The notes: a model not told the origin generated them from the sequence alone. Numbered from the stretch's first letter, positions 53,053 to 62,808 are shown. The stretch is DNA of 64,000 nt from an uncultured Armatimonadota bacterium (GCA_903910385.1 CAIVZM010000022.1:86376-150375); one strand, 5' to 3'. Made by a program: numbers and translations.

Positions 53053-54621
53053 ATGAATAAGAAAAAAGTCATCGTGCTGGGCAGTGGGCCAATTCGGATC
53101 GGGCAGGGAATCGAGTTCGATTATTGCTCGGTGCATTGCGTATGGGCGTTGCGTGAAGCGGGCTACGAAGCCATCATTATCAATAATAACCCGGAAACGG
53201 TTTCGACTGACTTTGATACATCTGACCGCCTCTATTTCGATCCTTTGACATCGGAAGATGTACTCAATGTTCTGGACAGGGAAGAACCGTATGAGGGAGT
53301 TATCGTCCAGTTCGGCGGACAAACGGCGATCAATCTGGCAAGACCGCTGTCGGATGCCGGAGTCCCAATTTTGGGATCTTCAGCGGAAAGCATCGACCTC
53401 GCCGAAGACCGTGAGCAATTTGAGTTATTACTGCGTCGCCTGGGTATTCCCAAGCCGGAAGGTCGGGCGGTCACGAATGCTGAGGCTGCCGTGCAGGTAG
53501 CGCAGGAAATCGGTTATCCGTGTCTGGTTCGACCCTCCTATGTTTTGGGTGGACGCGCCATGGAAATCGTCTACAGTGACGACGAACTACGATCCTACAT
53601 GCGCTATGCGGTGGATGTCTCGCCCAAAGCTCCCATTCTGGTCGACCGTTATATCGTTGGCAAAGAACTCGAAGTGGATTGCATCTCCGATGGCGTCGAT
53701 TGTCTGCTCCCGGGCGTCATGGAGCATATCGAACGCGCCGGGGTGCACTCTGGCGATTCCATGGCGGTCTATCCTCCTCAAACCGTAAAACCGGAGACCA
53801 TCGCGAAGATGGCGGATTACGCTGTTCGTCTCGCCCGTGAAATGAAGGTCGTCGGCCTGATGAATATCCAGTTCGTCTGCGAAGGAGATGAACCTTATAT
53901 CATCGAAGTCAACCCCCGTTCGTCGCGAACGGTGCCTTACCTCTCAAAAATAACTGGCGTACCTATGGTAAAGGTAGCGACTCGCTGTATCCTCGGCGAA
54001 TCCCTGAAATCGCAGGGTTACGAGGGGGGATTGTGGCCGGAACAGAAAAACCCCGCCGTTAAGGCTCCGGTATTTTCCTTCCAGAAACTGGTAGGCGTCG
54101 ATATTCCTCTGGGACCGGAAATGAAATCGACAGGGGAGATTCTGGGGCAGGCGGAAGATTATCCGGGGGCGCTTTACAAGGCGCTGGTCGCCTCCGGACT
54201 GAACATGCCGTTGAAAGGCGCTCTTCTGGCGACCATAGCGGATGCCGACAAGATGGAAGCGATGCCCATTCTTCAGGGTTTCGCTGATCTGGGCTTTCAG
54301 GTCTATGCGACGGAAGGGACGGCAAAACTGCTCAACGATCAGGGTATCGCCGCAGAAAAGGTGAACAAAATCAGCGAAGGTTCTCCCAATCTTCTGGATC
54401 TGATTCAACGGGGTGCGGTCGCTTTCATTGTGAATACCATCAGCAAAGATAAACGGATCGAGCGTGAAGGAGCGCAGATTCGTCGCGCCTCCGTCGAACG
54501 TGGCGTTCCCTGTCTGACTTCTCTGGATACAACCCGGGCGTTGTTGCTCGCTCTGAACTCCTATCAGGGCGGCGAACTTCTGACAGTGCAGACAGTCGAT
54601 GAATATGTCATGAACAAATAG
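53053..54621 (+). CDS. carB: Carbamoyl-phosphate synthase large chain, C-terminal half only
   Basis: 522 residues, against about 1070 for intact CarB. It corresponds to the second ATP-grasp synthetase unit plus the allosteric MGS-like domain (landmarks [47 protein letters not shown] block, then [15 protein letters not shown] in the MGS domain). The start ATG 53053 aligns with the natural boundary between the halves and the stop is followed by a terminator, so this is a split gene rather than a fragment. The N-terminal half must be elsewhere or absent. Product carbamoyl phosphate feeds argF and pyrimidines. Confidence 0.93.
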   Translation: MNKKKVIVLGSGPIRIGQGIEFDYCSVHCVWALREAGYEAIIINNNPETVSTDFDTSDRLYFDPLTSEDVLNVLDREEPYEGVIVQFGGQTAINLARPLSDAGVPILGSSAESIDLAEDREQFELLLRRLGIPKPEGRAVTNAEAAVQVAQEIGYPCLVRPSYVLGGRAMEIVYSDDELRSYMRYAVDVSPKAPILVDRYIVGKELEVDCISDGVDCLLPGVMEHIERAGVHSGDSMAVYPPQTVKPETIAKMADYAVRLAREMKVVGLMNIQFVCEGDEPYIIEVNPRSSRTVPYLSKITGVPMVKVATRCILGESLKSQGYEGGLWPEQKNPAVKAPVFSFQKLVGVDIPLGPEMKSTGEILGQAEDYPGALYKALVASGLNMPLKGALLATIADADKMEAMPILQGFADLGFQVYATEGTAKLLNDQGIAAEKVNKISEGSPNLLDLIQRGAVAFIVNTISKDKRIEREGAQIRRASVERGVPCLTSLDTTRALLLALNSYQGGELLTVQTVDEYVMNK

Positions 54622-54644
54622 TTCGCCCCTCGAACCGCTAATCC

Positions 54645-54676
54645 AAAAAATCCGAAGAAAATTCTTCGGATTTTTT
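54645..54676 (+). terminator. Terminator after the CarB half
   Basis: 14-bp stem (54645-54658 with 54663-54676) with six A at the start and six T at the end; it works in either direction. Confidence 0.9.
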
Positions 54677-54894
54677 GTTCGCGGATTGCCTTTCCTGTAA
54701 CGACAGAAGGAGTAAAGGCGACAGTGAAATGAGTGTGAACTCAAACCATTCACGCGAAAAATTTATCTCCACTGTAACCTGATTCCTGACGGCGTGTCAT
54801 TCTTAAGCAGAGAACGATATCAAGAAGGCGGAACAGCGCCTCAAAGCAATCATCTAGATTCACCTTTCCGTTCCAACGGAAGAAGAGAGAAACA

Positions 54895-55659
54895 ATGGAG
54901 AAAAACTCAGTCTCGGTGCGCGGCAAAATTGCGCCCATGGTCGTGTTACTTGTAACAGCTATCGTAGTGTTAGTAATTGCTCCTAACGCAATTCAGAAAG
55001 CGATTGGCGAGAGTAGAAACGTTTCAAAGTCCCAGAATTCCACGGAAGGTCAGGTTGTTTACGAAGATTATGTACGTGCCACGGCGCTGCTGAAATCGGG
55101 AGATGTAGAAGGCGCCCGGCAAATTATCGACCGTCAACAGGAAGCGTCCATCGCCATCTCTATCAACGAGGGAATGTCAGGCGCTCTGGCGAATTCCTCA
55201 GGCTCGATGCTGATTCTGCGACTCGCCAAGGCGATCTCCAGATACGCCAGTGAAAAAGCGTGGAATGGCGATACGGAAGGCGCCCTCGCCTGGGTGGAAC
55301 GGTGCCGAATGCTCAGCCGTCAGTCGCTCAGTTCGACTACTATAACGCTGGAGAGCGTACAACTGGCTGGCTCTCTGGATCGATTGATTCTGGAGACGGA
55401 AGCGCGGACGCTCTTCGCCTCAGGCAACCCCTCCGCAGCCGAGCATCAGATGCGTCGTGTTCAGGAATTCGACCGATTTTGGAAAAACGATATTCTTCGA
55501 AAGATGCGCGCCGTACGGCAACAATGCGACAGCTTTCGTCTTGCTATGTTGACGGGAAAGACACCCGAAACAGAGATAATGAAGGCTCAAGAGCAAAAGT
55601 CAGCAGAGGACTTGTACAAACAATACCTTCAGGTGCGTCGGCGAATGCGGATCGTATAA
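54895..55659 (+). CDS. Membrane-anchored helical protein of unknown function
   Basis: 254 residues, starting after GAGAG-type ribosome sites. One N-terminal helix (residues 14-34, PMVVLLVTAIVVLVIAP) anchors an all-helical domain with two-helix repeats resembling TPR units (TALLKSGDVEGARQIIDRQ, AWNGDTEGALAWVERCRML). Probably periplasmic. No family assigned. A 13-bp hairpin (one mismatch) follows at 55736-55777. Confidence 0.7.
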   Translation: MEKNSVSVRGKIAPMVVLLVTAIVVLVIAPNAIQKAIGESRNVSKSQNSTEGQVVYEDYVRATALLKSGDVEGARQIIDRQQEASIAISINEGMSGALANSSGSMLILRLAKAISRYASEKAWNGDTEGALAWVERCRMLSRQSLSSTTITLESVQLAGSLDRLILETEARTLFASGNPSAAEHQMRRVQEFDRFWKNDILRKMRAVRQQCDSFRLAMLTGKTPETEIMKAQEQKSAEDLYKQYLQVRRRMRIV

Positions 55660-55735
55660 CCTAATCAACGAATTAACCGATTCAAATAAACGTGTATGAG
55701 ACGAATCGCGAGATAACTCACCTGAAGGAAAAGGT

Positions 55736-55777
55736 AACGCCCACTGCACAGAGGGAAATTCATATGCAGCGGGCGTT
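55736..55777 (+). terminator. Hairpin after the helical protein gene
   Basis: AACGCCCACTGCA pairs with TGCAGCGGGCGTT with one mismatch; only TT/GG follows, so termination is likely but weak. Confidence 0.5.
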
Positions 55778-55820
55778 TGGCTAACGATGAAAGAGAGGTC
55801 TTGAGCGGAACGCTCAATTC

Positions 55821-57662
55821 CTACGCGATTCCTGCTTTGACCGCCTCGATAATATGTTTAGCGGAAATTCCGTAAGCGTCAAGGAGTTCATCCGGTTCAC
55901 CGGAGCGAGGCATTTCACGAATAGCCAGGTGAGAGTATTTAGGTTTTACCGCAACGGCATCCGCAAGCGCCGCCAGTACAGCATCGCCGATTCCACCCTC
56001 TACCCAGTGGTCTTCCACCACAACCAGATGACCGGTCTTTTCCGCCGCCGTAATAATCGCATGCGAATCTACAGGCTTGACCGAATACAGATCGATGACA
56101 CGGACATGAATCCCTTCTAAAGCGAGAGCGTCCGCCGCTTTCAGGCCTTCGTGTAAGGTGATTCCAGCCCCGATGATCGTTGCACAGTCAGCTTCATGGT
56201 GGCGCAGTACTTTGGAGCCTCCGATAGGGAAGGAATCGTCAGCAGTGTAAAGGATTGGCGTCTTTTCGCGAGTGGTGCGAATGTAAGAGATGCCTGATCG
56301 ATCCGCCATTTCTTTCACCAGATGAGCGGTGGAAACTCCATCCGAAGGATAGAGAACGGCGCTACCAAACACGGAGCGCATCATCGCCAGGTCTTCCAGA
56401 GCCATCTGTGAGGGACCGTCCGCCCCGATAGAAACCCCGGCGTGTGAACCTGCGAGATGCAGGGTGGCGCGGGAAACTGCCGCCATTCGAATTTGATCGA
56501 AAGCGCGAGCGAAAAATGCGGCGAACGTGGAGGCGAACGCGATCTTGCCGGAAACCGCAATTCCCTGCGCTACCGATACCATCGCCTGCTCCGCGATATA
56601 CATCTCGAAGAAACGCTCTGGATAAGCTTTCTTAAAGAATTCCGCGTAGGTGGAGTTAGAAACTTCGGCATCAACGGCGAAAACGTCGCCACGAGATGCA
56701 CCCAAAGCCTTGAGAGCGTCGCCATACGCCTGTCGGACCGCGATGCCATCGCCGATTTTGTAATCTGGAATCACAAACTCTGCATTAGGAGATAAGGGTG
56801 CGGGTTGCAAATCTTCGGGCAACGCCGGTTTCACGATCAGATTGTGGGCAGGGTTTCCCAGTTCCGCGAGCGCTTTTTCCGCTTCTTCAGGCTTCATCGC
56901 TTTGCCATGCCAGCCATCCTTGTTGGCGGTAAAGGAGACACCATGCCCCTTTTCCGTTTTCGCGACAATCAGCACAGGCTTATCGGCGGCGGAAGCTTCA
57001 GCGTAAGCGGCATCAATGGCGTTCAGGTCATGCCCATTAATGACGATGGCTTTCCAACCGAAGGCTTCAGCACGGGCGGCGTACTTCTGCGTATCCCAGC
57101 CGAGCGCCGTTTCCCCACGTTGTCCCAGACGGTTACAGTCCAGAATGGCGATCAAATTGTTCAATTCATAGTGCGCCGCGAGTTCAAGCGCCTCATAAAT
57201 CGAACCTTCCGCCATTTCCGAGTCACCCAGAACGACCCACACCTTGTAGGGAAGCTTCTCAATGTGCTTGCCTGCGATGGCGACGCCGACGCCGATCGGA
57301 AGACCCTGACCCAACGAACCGGTGGCGGCATCCACATAAGGAATTAGCGGAGTCGGGTGACCCTCCCAGATGGAACCGAATTTTCGCAGGCTTAACAATT
57401 CTTCATCAGTCATCGCACCCGCCGCTTTATACATCGCGTACAGGACTGGACAGGCATGACCCTTTGAAAAAATCAGGTGGTCGTTATTGGGTTTCTTCGG
57501 GTTAGCGAAATCGTATTTCAGGTAGGATGCCTGTAGAACCGCCATCAGGTCAGCGGCGCTCATGCCGGAGGTCGGGTGACCGGAACCGGCGGCGGTGGTG
57601 CATCGAATTGAGTCAGCCCGCAATTGAGCGGCGAGCGGTTGCCATACATTTTCCTGGGACAT
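55821..57662 (-). CDS. tkt: Transketolase
   Basis: 613 residues from the ATG at 57662, which has GGAG ten bases upstream; the frame is open to 57722 but that part overlaps a perfect palindrome. ThDP enzyme exchanging two-carbon units in the pentose phosphate pathway. Landmarks: TTAAGSGHPTSGMSAADLM, GSLGQGLPIGVGVAI, the Mg-ThDP motif LGDSEMAEGS...DCNRLGQ, and in the second domain FFEMYIAEQAMVSVAQG and GPSQMALEDLAMMRS. Length resembles the short (animal-type) transketolases more than the 660-residue E. coli type. Confidence 0.94.
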   Translation of the reverse strand: MSQENVWQPLAAQLRADSIRCTTAAGSGHPTSGMSAADLMAVLQASYLKYDFANPKKPNNDHLIFSKGHACPVLYAMYKAAGAMTDEELLSLRKFGSIWEGHPTPLIPYVDAATGSLGQGLPIGVGVAIAGKHIEKLPYKVWVVLGDSEMAEGSIYEALELAAHYELNNLIAILDCNRLGQRGETALGWDTQKYAARAEAFGWKAIVINGHDLNAIDAAYAEASAADKPVLIVAKTEKGHGVSFTANKDGWHGKAMKPEEAEKALAELGNPAHNLIVKPALPEDLQPAPLSPNAEFVIPDYKIGDGIAVRQAYGDALKALGASRGDVFAVDAEVSNSTYAEFFKKAYPERFFEMYIAEQAMVSVAQGIAVSGKIAFASTFAAFFARAFDQIRMAAVSRATLHLAGSHAGVSIGADGPSQMALEDLAMMRSVFGSAVLYPSDGVSTAHLVKEMADRSGISYIRTTREKTPILYTADDSFPIGGSKVLRHHEADCATIIGAGITLHEGLKAADALALEGIHVRVIDLYSVKPVDSHAIITAAEKTGHLVVVEDHWVEGGIGDAVLAALADAVAVKPKYSHLAIREMPRSGEPDELLDAYGISAKHIIEAVKAGIA

Positions 57663-57695
57663 CAGGGGAATTCTCCGATTTTCGGGTAACGTTGT

Positions 57696-57709
57696 CATTT
57701 GTACAAATG
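57696..57709. promoter_or_regulatory. Palindromic operator-like site upstream of transketolase
   Basis: CATTTGTACAAATG is a perfect 14-bp palindrome 34 bases before the tkt start, between the divergent tkt and sugar-transporter genes. Such sites are typical of dimeric repressors. No protein is identified. Confidence 0.4.
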
Positions 57710-57842
57710 GCGCTCCGCTCAAAATTCAGAACTTCAACGGAACGCGCCAAAGCACTATTTTACCTTCTATCCAGAAGAAATTCTTTTTGACATCGCTGTC
57801 GCCGGATTTTGTTTGACGCACGGCGTACCCGACTATGTGGAC

Positions 57843-57871
57843 TTGACGTAAGCTCCTCTGAGGAATACACT
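57843..57871 (+). promoter_or_regulatory. Promoter of the binding-protein/permease fusion gene
   Basis: TTGACG (57843-57848) and TACACT (57866-57871), spacer 17. The predicted start near 57878 is only three bases before ATG 57881, so the mRNA is probably leaderless. Confidence 0.7.
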
Positions 57872-57880
57872 CTACAGCAA

Positions 57881-60334
57881 ATGATGATGTTTTCGAATAT
57901 GGCGTTACGGAACCTGAGAATTCCACTCTCAACATGGTCTTTGGTGGCATTGATCCTCTGTTGCCTGTCTTTTTTTGCCGCTCCTACCCGGGCTCAGGCT
58001 CCGAAAAAAGTCAAGCTGGTTGTCTGGGGACTGCAATCCGGCAAGGATACAGCGGGACTGGATGAGCAGGTGGCGGAATTCAGCCGAAGGAATCCCGATA
58101 TCGAGGTGTCCCTGCTATCTCTGGGAGCAGGAAACATGAACCCGCAGAAACTGATGACCAGTATTGTCGGGCGCGTCCCCCCGGATGTGGTGGCGCAAGA
58201 CCGCTTTACGATTGGAGACTGGGCAAGCCGTGACGCGTTCATGCCGCTTGATGATTTTCTGGCGAAGGAGTCTGGAGAGGACGCGATACGGCGTGAGAAC
58301 TATTACCCTGCCGCCTGGGAAGAAGCAGTCTACAAGGGCAAGTCCTACGCTATTCCGACCGGAATTGATGACCGTCTCTTATTCTACAACCGTAAGGTCT
58401 TTCGGGAAGCCGGTCTCGACCCTGATAAACCGCCGCGCACCTGGGAAGAACTATTAGACTACAGTAAGAAACTCACGAAGTACAACGCGGACGGAACCTA
58501 CCAGCGCATCGGATTCATTCCGAACTATGGCAACTCCTGGTTGTATCTGTACTCCTGGCAGAACGGCGGCGAGTTTATGTCCCCTGACCGAAAGACCTGT
58601 ACGCTTGCCGCCCCGGAGAATGTGGGCGCTCTCAAGTACATGACTGAGGTATATGACGCTCTGGGCGGAGTGGATAAGATCAATATCTTCCAGAGCGGCT
58701 TTCAGGTCAATGAACAAGACCCGTTCTATCTTGGCAAAGTCGGTATGGTGACCACAGGTTCGTGGGTTCTCGGAAATATCGCACGATACGCACCCGGCCT
58801 GGACTTCGCTGTCGCTCCCGCGCCGGTCCCTGCGGAACGATTGGAAGGGAAGGGACAGTTCTCCGGAAAACCGCCTTTCATTACTTGGATCGGCGGATAC
58901 TCCTTCGCGATCCCGTCCGGCGCGAGGCACACAGAACAGGCATGGAGATTTATTCGCTTCATGTCCAGTGTCGAAGCGGCGTTGATCGGTGCAAAGGCGG
59001 ATAAACAGTACAATGAAGCCAAAGGGCGTCCCTATGTTTTCAACCTGAGCGCGAACAAAAAAGTGAATGCGGCGTTACTGGAAAACTTCCCTCCAGTAAA
59101 CCAGAAATTGCTGGTAGCGCAAAAAGCGTTCGTGGATATGCTACCTAATGCCCAGTATCGCCCGGTGACGTTCGTAGGGCAGAAGTTATGGGATGCGCAT
59201 GTCCGCGCTTTCGAACGTGCGGTCGCCCATGCGCAGACTCCGGAAGCTGCGTTACAGGAACAACAGACGTTAGTCCAGAAAGAGCTCGATAAGGCGTTCG
59301 CCCGGGAGAAGCTTCCACTAGCGGACTTTACCATCCCTTATATAGCCCTCGGAATACTCTGTGCGGTGGGATTTGCATACACTATCTGGTACATCCGCCG
59401 CAATGTTGGCAAGTCGCCCATGGCGCGTGAAGAGGCTTTTGCCGGGTATCTAATGATTGCGCCTTGGCTTATCGGATTCATTCTGTTGACCGCCGGGCCC
59501 ATTATCGCTTCCATCTTCTTCTCGTTCTGCGATTATGATGTTCTGCATCAACCACGCTATGTCGGATTCGAGAACTTCCATACGCTCTTCACGGATGATC
59601 GTGAGCTTATAGGCAAGGCTCTGTATAACGCGGCGTATCTGTCCGTCTTTGGCATTCCTCTGGGCATGATTACAGGACTCGCTATTGCATTGCTCCTGAA
59701 CATGAAAGTCAAGGGGATGAACTGGTATCGGACCGCTTTCTATATTCCGTCCATTGTGCCGGCTATCGCATCGGCGGCCTTATGGTCCTGGATTCTGGCC
59801 GGCGATCCGAATAAAGGTCTGCTGAACGCGCTCTGGAAAGGGACGTTGACGCAGTGGTTCGGATGGTTGCCGCCGGGTTGGTTCGGCGTCGCCGAATGGG
59901 CGAAACCCGGTCTGATAATTCAGGGACTCTGGGGTGCGGGCGGGGGCATGATCCTCTGGCTGGCAGGGTTACAGGGAATTCCCAAAACGCTCTATGAAGC
60001 TGCGGAAATCGATGGCGCATCAATACTGTCCCGCTTCCGGAATGTGACCCTTCCCATGCTTTCGCCCTATATATTCTTCAACCTGATTATCGGCGGAATC
60101 GGCGCGTTGCAGGAATTTGACCGGGTATATGTGCTTGCGGGAGGCGATGGCGGTTCCGGGCCGCTGGACTCGTTGCTGGTGCCGGTGCTTTATCTTTTCA
60201 ACAACGCTTTCCGATACTTCAAGATGGGGTACGCATCAGCGATTGCGTGGATAATATTCCTGATTATTCTCGCTCTGACCCTGATTCAATGGGGTACTCA
60301 AAAGTACTGGGTGCATTATGAAACCGATAAATAG
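57881..60334 (+). CDS. ABC sugar transporter: solute-binding protein fused to MalF-type permease
   Basis: 817 residues from ATG 57881, the first ATG after the predicted transcription start; an upstream non-ATG extension would precede the promoter's start site. A signal peptide (LVALILCCLSFFAAPTRAQA) leads into a complete family-1 binding protein (about 30-480; GKSYAIPTGIDDRLLFYNRK landmark). A helical segment and a first membrane helix (LADFTIPYIALGILCAVGFA) join it to a MalF-like permease with about six more helices and the EAA loop YEAAEIDGASILSRF. Tethering the receptor to the channel should raise local capture efficiency. No ATPase is nearby; the partner permease follows. Confidence 0.9.
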   Translation: MMMFSNMALRNLRIPLSTWSLVALILCCLSFFAAPTRAQAPKKVKLVVWGLQSGKDTAGLDEQVAEFSRRNPDIEVSLLSLGAGNMNPQKLMTSIVGRVPPDVVAQDRFTIGDWASRDAFMPLDDFLAKESGEDAIRRENYYPAAWEEAVYKGKSYAIPTGIDDRLLFYNRKVFREAGLDPDKPPRTWEELLDYSKKLTKYNADGTYQRIGFIPNYGNSWLYLYSWQNGGEFMSPDRKTCTLAAPENVGALKYMTEVYDALGGVDKINIFQSGFQVNEQDPFYLGKVGMVTTGSWVLGNIARYAPGLDFAVAPAPVPAERLEGKGQFSGKPPFITWIGGYSFAIPSGARHTEQAWRFIRFMSSVEAALIGAKADKQYNEAKGRPYVFNLSANKKVNAALLENFPPVNQKLLVAQKAFVDMLPNAQYRPVTFVGQKLWDAHVRAFERAVAHAQTPEAALQEQQTLVQKELDKAFAREKLPLADFTIPYIALGILCAVGFAYTIWYIRRNVGKSPMAREEAFAGYLMIAPWLIGFILLTAGPIIASIFFSFCDYDVLHQPRYVGFENFHTLFTDDRELIGKALYNAAYLSVFGIPLGMITGLAIALLLNMKVKGMNWYRTAFYIPSIVPAIASAALWSWILAGDPNKGLLNALWKGTLTQWFGWLPPGWFGVAEWAKPGLIIQGLWGAGGGMILWLAGLQGIPKTLYEAAEIDGASILSRFRNVTLPMLSPYIFFNLIIGGIGALQEFDRVYVLAGGDGGSGPLDSLLVPVLYLFNNAFRYFKMGYASAIAWIIFLIILALTLIQWGTQKYWVHYETDK

Positions 60335-60431
60335 GGACGGTGGATTTCCCGAATGCCGAAAGCTTGAAAATTGTTGATGTTCGCCGATGCGCGTGACACT
60401 CTGTTCGCGCGAGAGGGTTTTTGATAACTCA

Positions 60432-61739
60432 ATGTATGCACTGATGTGGCTGATTGCCATTACACTTTCACTGGTTTCGATTACCTACCTGTTGAGCGCA
60501 GTAATCGCCTCCGTTCGAGCGGGAAAGCCATTTTTCGCTGGTTTGATGGCGGTGGCGGGTATTGCGCTAACGATGACGCTGTTTAGTCGGTTGCACCCCG
60601 TGGTTCCGGCGGTGGTCGCCGTCGCCTCCGGTCTGGGAGCGATGGCGATTCTCCGTCTCGTGACACGGAATGCCCAACACTCCTCAGAAAATACGCGTCT
60701 TTCCGCCGCGCATCTGACTCTGTTGGCAGGTTCGTTTATCTTTTTGATTCCCTTCGCCTGGTTGATATCCACCTCGTTGAAAACGGATGAGGAGCAGGCG
60801 ATCTTTCCGCCGATATGGATTCCGACGCAACAGGTGGAGATAGGTGCGCTCGCATCCGGCCTGAAACGCCCGGATGGTAAGCCTCTGCGTCTGTCGCATC
60901 TGACGGATGGGACGCAGGTCGTCGAAGTAGAAGACTTGCCTTCGGGCGAAGTCGTAGTCCAACCTTTGCTGAATGGTCAGGCGGACGCCAGCAAGCCCTC
61001 CATGACAATCAGGCGGGATCAACTGACCAAGGAGCGAAAGGTTTCGCCCCGATGGGAAAACTACTCCGAAGCGCTGGCATACCTGCCAAAAGAGACGACT
61101 TACGGTCTGACCTTCCTGAAGAATACGCTCATTCTGACGATACTGGGCGCAATCGGCACCGTGCTATCATCTTCTCTGGTCGCATACGCTTTTGCAAGGG
61201 TGCGTTTTCCCGGTAAGGATGTCCTTTTTCTGATGGTGCTGGCGACAATGATGGTTCCGGCTGCCGTCACCATGATGCCCCAGTTCCTTATTTTCCGTGA
61301 ACTGGGATGGATCGATACGCTTCGTCCTCTCTGGGTCCCGGCGTTCTTCGGGTCGGCATTCAATATCTTTCTGCTTCGGCAATTTTTCCTGAGTATCCCA
61401 ACGGAGCTGGAAGATGCGGCGCGGATCGATGGGTGTGGACCATTCGGCATTTACTGGCGTGTAATGTTGCCCCTGGTAAAGCCCGCGCTGGCTGCGATCG
61501 CTATTCTTGCGGTATTGGGAGCCTGGAATAACTTTCAGGGGCCGCTCATTTACCTCTCCTCGCCAGAAAATATGCCGATGGCTTATGGTCTTCAACTCTA
61601 TCAGCAACAGCATAGCGGCGAACCAGGTCTTCTGATGGCGGCATCGACTCTGGTGATCATGCCCATCATTGTCCTCTTCTTCTTCACCCAGCGGTATTTT
61701 ATCGAAGGTGTATCCCTCACGGGACTGGGGGGGCGCTAA
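60432..61739 (+). CDS. ABC sugar transporter permease (MalG type) with extra N-terminal helices and periplasmic insert
   Basis: 435 residues from ATG 60432 (an in-frame ATG at 60387 is less likely). Ordinary MalG-like permeases have about 290. The surplus consists of an N-terminal pair or trio of helices (MYALMWLIAITLSLVSITYL and a following segment) and a polar insert of about 90 residues after the helix FIFLIPFAWLISTSLKTDEE. The EAA loop EDAARIDGCGPFGIYW and the final helices are normal. It pairs with the preceding fusion protein. The insert may contact the tethered binding domain (inference). Confidence 0.88.
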   Translation: MYALMWLIAITLSLVSITYLLSAVIASVRAGKPFFAGLMAVAGIALTMTLFSRLHPVVPAVVAVASGLGAMAILRLVTRNAQHSSENTRLSAAHLTLLAGSFIFLIPFAWLISTSLKTDEEQAIFPPIWIPTQQVEIGALASGLKRPDGKPLRLSHLTDGTQVVEVEDLPSGEVVVQPLLNGQADASKPSMTIRRDQLTKERKVSPRWENYSEALAYLPKETTYGLTFLKNTLILTILGAIGTVLSSSLVAYAFARVRFPGKDVLFLMVLATMMVPAAVTMMPQFLIFRELGWIDTLRPLWVPAFFGSAFNIFLLRQFFLSIPTELEDAARIDGCGPFGIYWRVMLPLVKPALAAIAILAVLGAWNNFQGPLIYLSSPENMPMAYGLQLYQQQHSGEPGLLMAASTLVIMPIIVLFFFTQRYFIEGVSLTGLGGR

Positions 61740-61769
61740 CCTCATAAAGTACCGTTCTCGTTACACGTC

Positions 61770-61806
61770 AAAGGAGGAGAGGACATCCCTCCTTTAACGT
61801 ATTTTT
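61770..61806 (+). terminator. Terminator after the second sugar transporter
   Basis: AAAGGAGG (61770-61777) pairs with CCTCCTTT (61788-61795) and a TTTTT run follows at 61802-61806. Confidence 0.6.
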
Positions 61807-61950
61807 AATCAATCTCCGGTTTTAATGGACTTGTTTGGCGGTTTCTCGAAACTTTTCTTCCGTTTGGTTGTCATTCAGGTGACGACTTGAGAGGATGAAA
61901 GATTCCGCGAGTCAACAAAAAATCGTCTGAAAAGACTGGAGAAATCCCAA

Positions 61951-62514
61951 ATGAAGTTCATGAAGAATGCCTTGCTGGCGGTTATCGCTGTAGCAGGCGC
62001 GGTTGTTTCTGCCAATGCGCAGTCAGCCACTGTACCGTCCGCTAAGCTGGAAAAGCCTATCACGGTAAAGTTGGGCGCTTATTTCCCCCAGAGCGGTAGC
62101 TCCAAGAATGCCGGTAGCACCTGGTTCCTCGCCAGCGTTAACTATGATGTATTAAAGACTGCCAGCGCCTCCCCTATTACTGTGGGCGCCTATCTTGATT
62201 TTTCCGCGGCGGAAAAGTCCATGGACGGCGTGAAGTATAAGCGAGGTTTCCTCGGAATTGGTCCTCAGGGCAAATACTATTTTGCCAAACCCGGCGCTAC
62301 TGTTACCCCTTATGCAGGCGCTGGTCTGGGAATTTACTTCGTGAATGGTAAAGATGGCTCGGATTCCAGCACGAAAACCCACATTGGCTACAAGCTATTA
62401 GCTGGTGCGGAATTCGCGCAGGGATTCGTCGGCGAATTGTCTTATCACTTCCCGGGTAATGTCCGTGACGGTAACGTCAACGGCTTTGGCGTTCAGCTTG
62501 GTTACCGCTTCTAA
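61951..62514 (+). CDS. Outer-membrane beta-barrel protein
   Basis: 187 residues. Signal peptide to ANA at residue 23-24. The mature part alternates hydrophobic strands and Gly/Ser turns (VKLGAYFPQSGS, YYFAKPGATVTPYAGAGLGI, FGVQLGYRF) and ends in an aromatic residue (Phe187), the usual C-terminal signal for barrel insertion. It resembles small OmpA/OmpX-like barrels of unknown function. GGAG lies nine bases before the ATG. Its presence shows an outer membrane. A decayed partial copy follows at 62588-62747. Confidence 0.8.
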   Translation: MKFMKNALLAVIAVAGAVVSANAQSATVPSAKLEKPITVKLGAYFPQSGSSKNAGSTWFLASVNYDVLKTASASPITVGAYLDFSAAEKSMDGVKYKRGFLGIGPQGKYYFAKPGATVTPYAGAGLGIYFVNGKDGSDSSTKTHIGYKLLAGAEFAQGFVGELSYHFPGNVRDGNVNGFGVQLGYRF

Positions 62515-62531
62515 TTAGCGCAAAACCATAA

Positions 62532-62583
62532 AAAAAAGAATAAGACGTGCTGGATGAATCTCCAGCACGTCTTATTCTTTTTT
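62532..62583 (+). terminator. Strong terminator after the barrel gene
   Basis: A 22-bp perfect stem (62532-62553 with 62562-62583) with A-run and T-run ends. It separates the live gene from the decayed copy. Confidence 0.9.
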
Positions 62584-62587
62584 CGCC

Positions 62588-62747
62588 TATGTAAAAATTA
62601 TCGTGGGAATCAGTATCAGCTTCCTGCACGGCAAGGACCTCGGAGCAGTTTGCAGGAGCCGTATTCGCGGGAGGATTTCTGGGCGAATTGTTTTATGACT
62701 TCCCCGGAAATATGCTTGAAGTTAACCTCAAATGGAATCGGCTTTAA
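62588..62747 (+). pseudogene. Decayed partial copy of the outer-membrane barrel gene
   Basis: Two segments match the 3' half of the gene at 61951. The first (62588-62638) reads YVKIIVGISISFLHGKD, against YAGAGLGIYFVNGKD. The second, one base out of frame, from 62655 to the TAA at 62745-62747, reads GAVFAGGFLGELFYDFPGN against GAEFAQGFVGELSYHFPGN. The 5' half, a start codon and the segment between are missing. This is the remnant of a tandem duplication. Confidence 0.75.
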
Positions 62748-62808
62748 AGCAGTATGCCACTTTTGATACGCTCGTCACTCCCCTGAGTGGGAAGACACGG
62801 AATGATGT

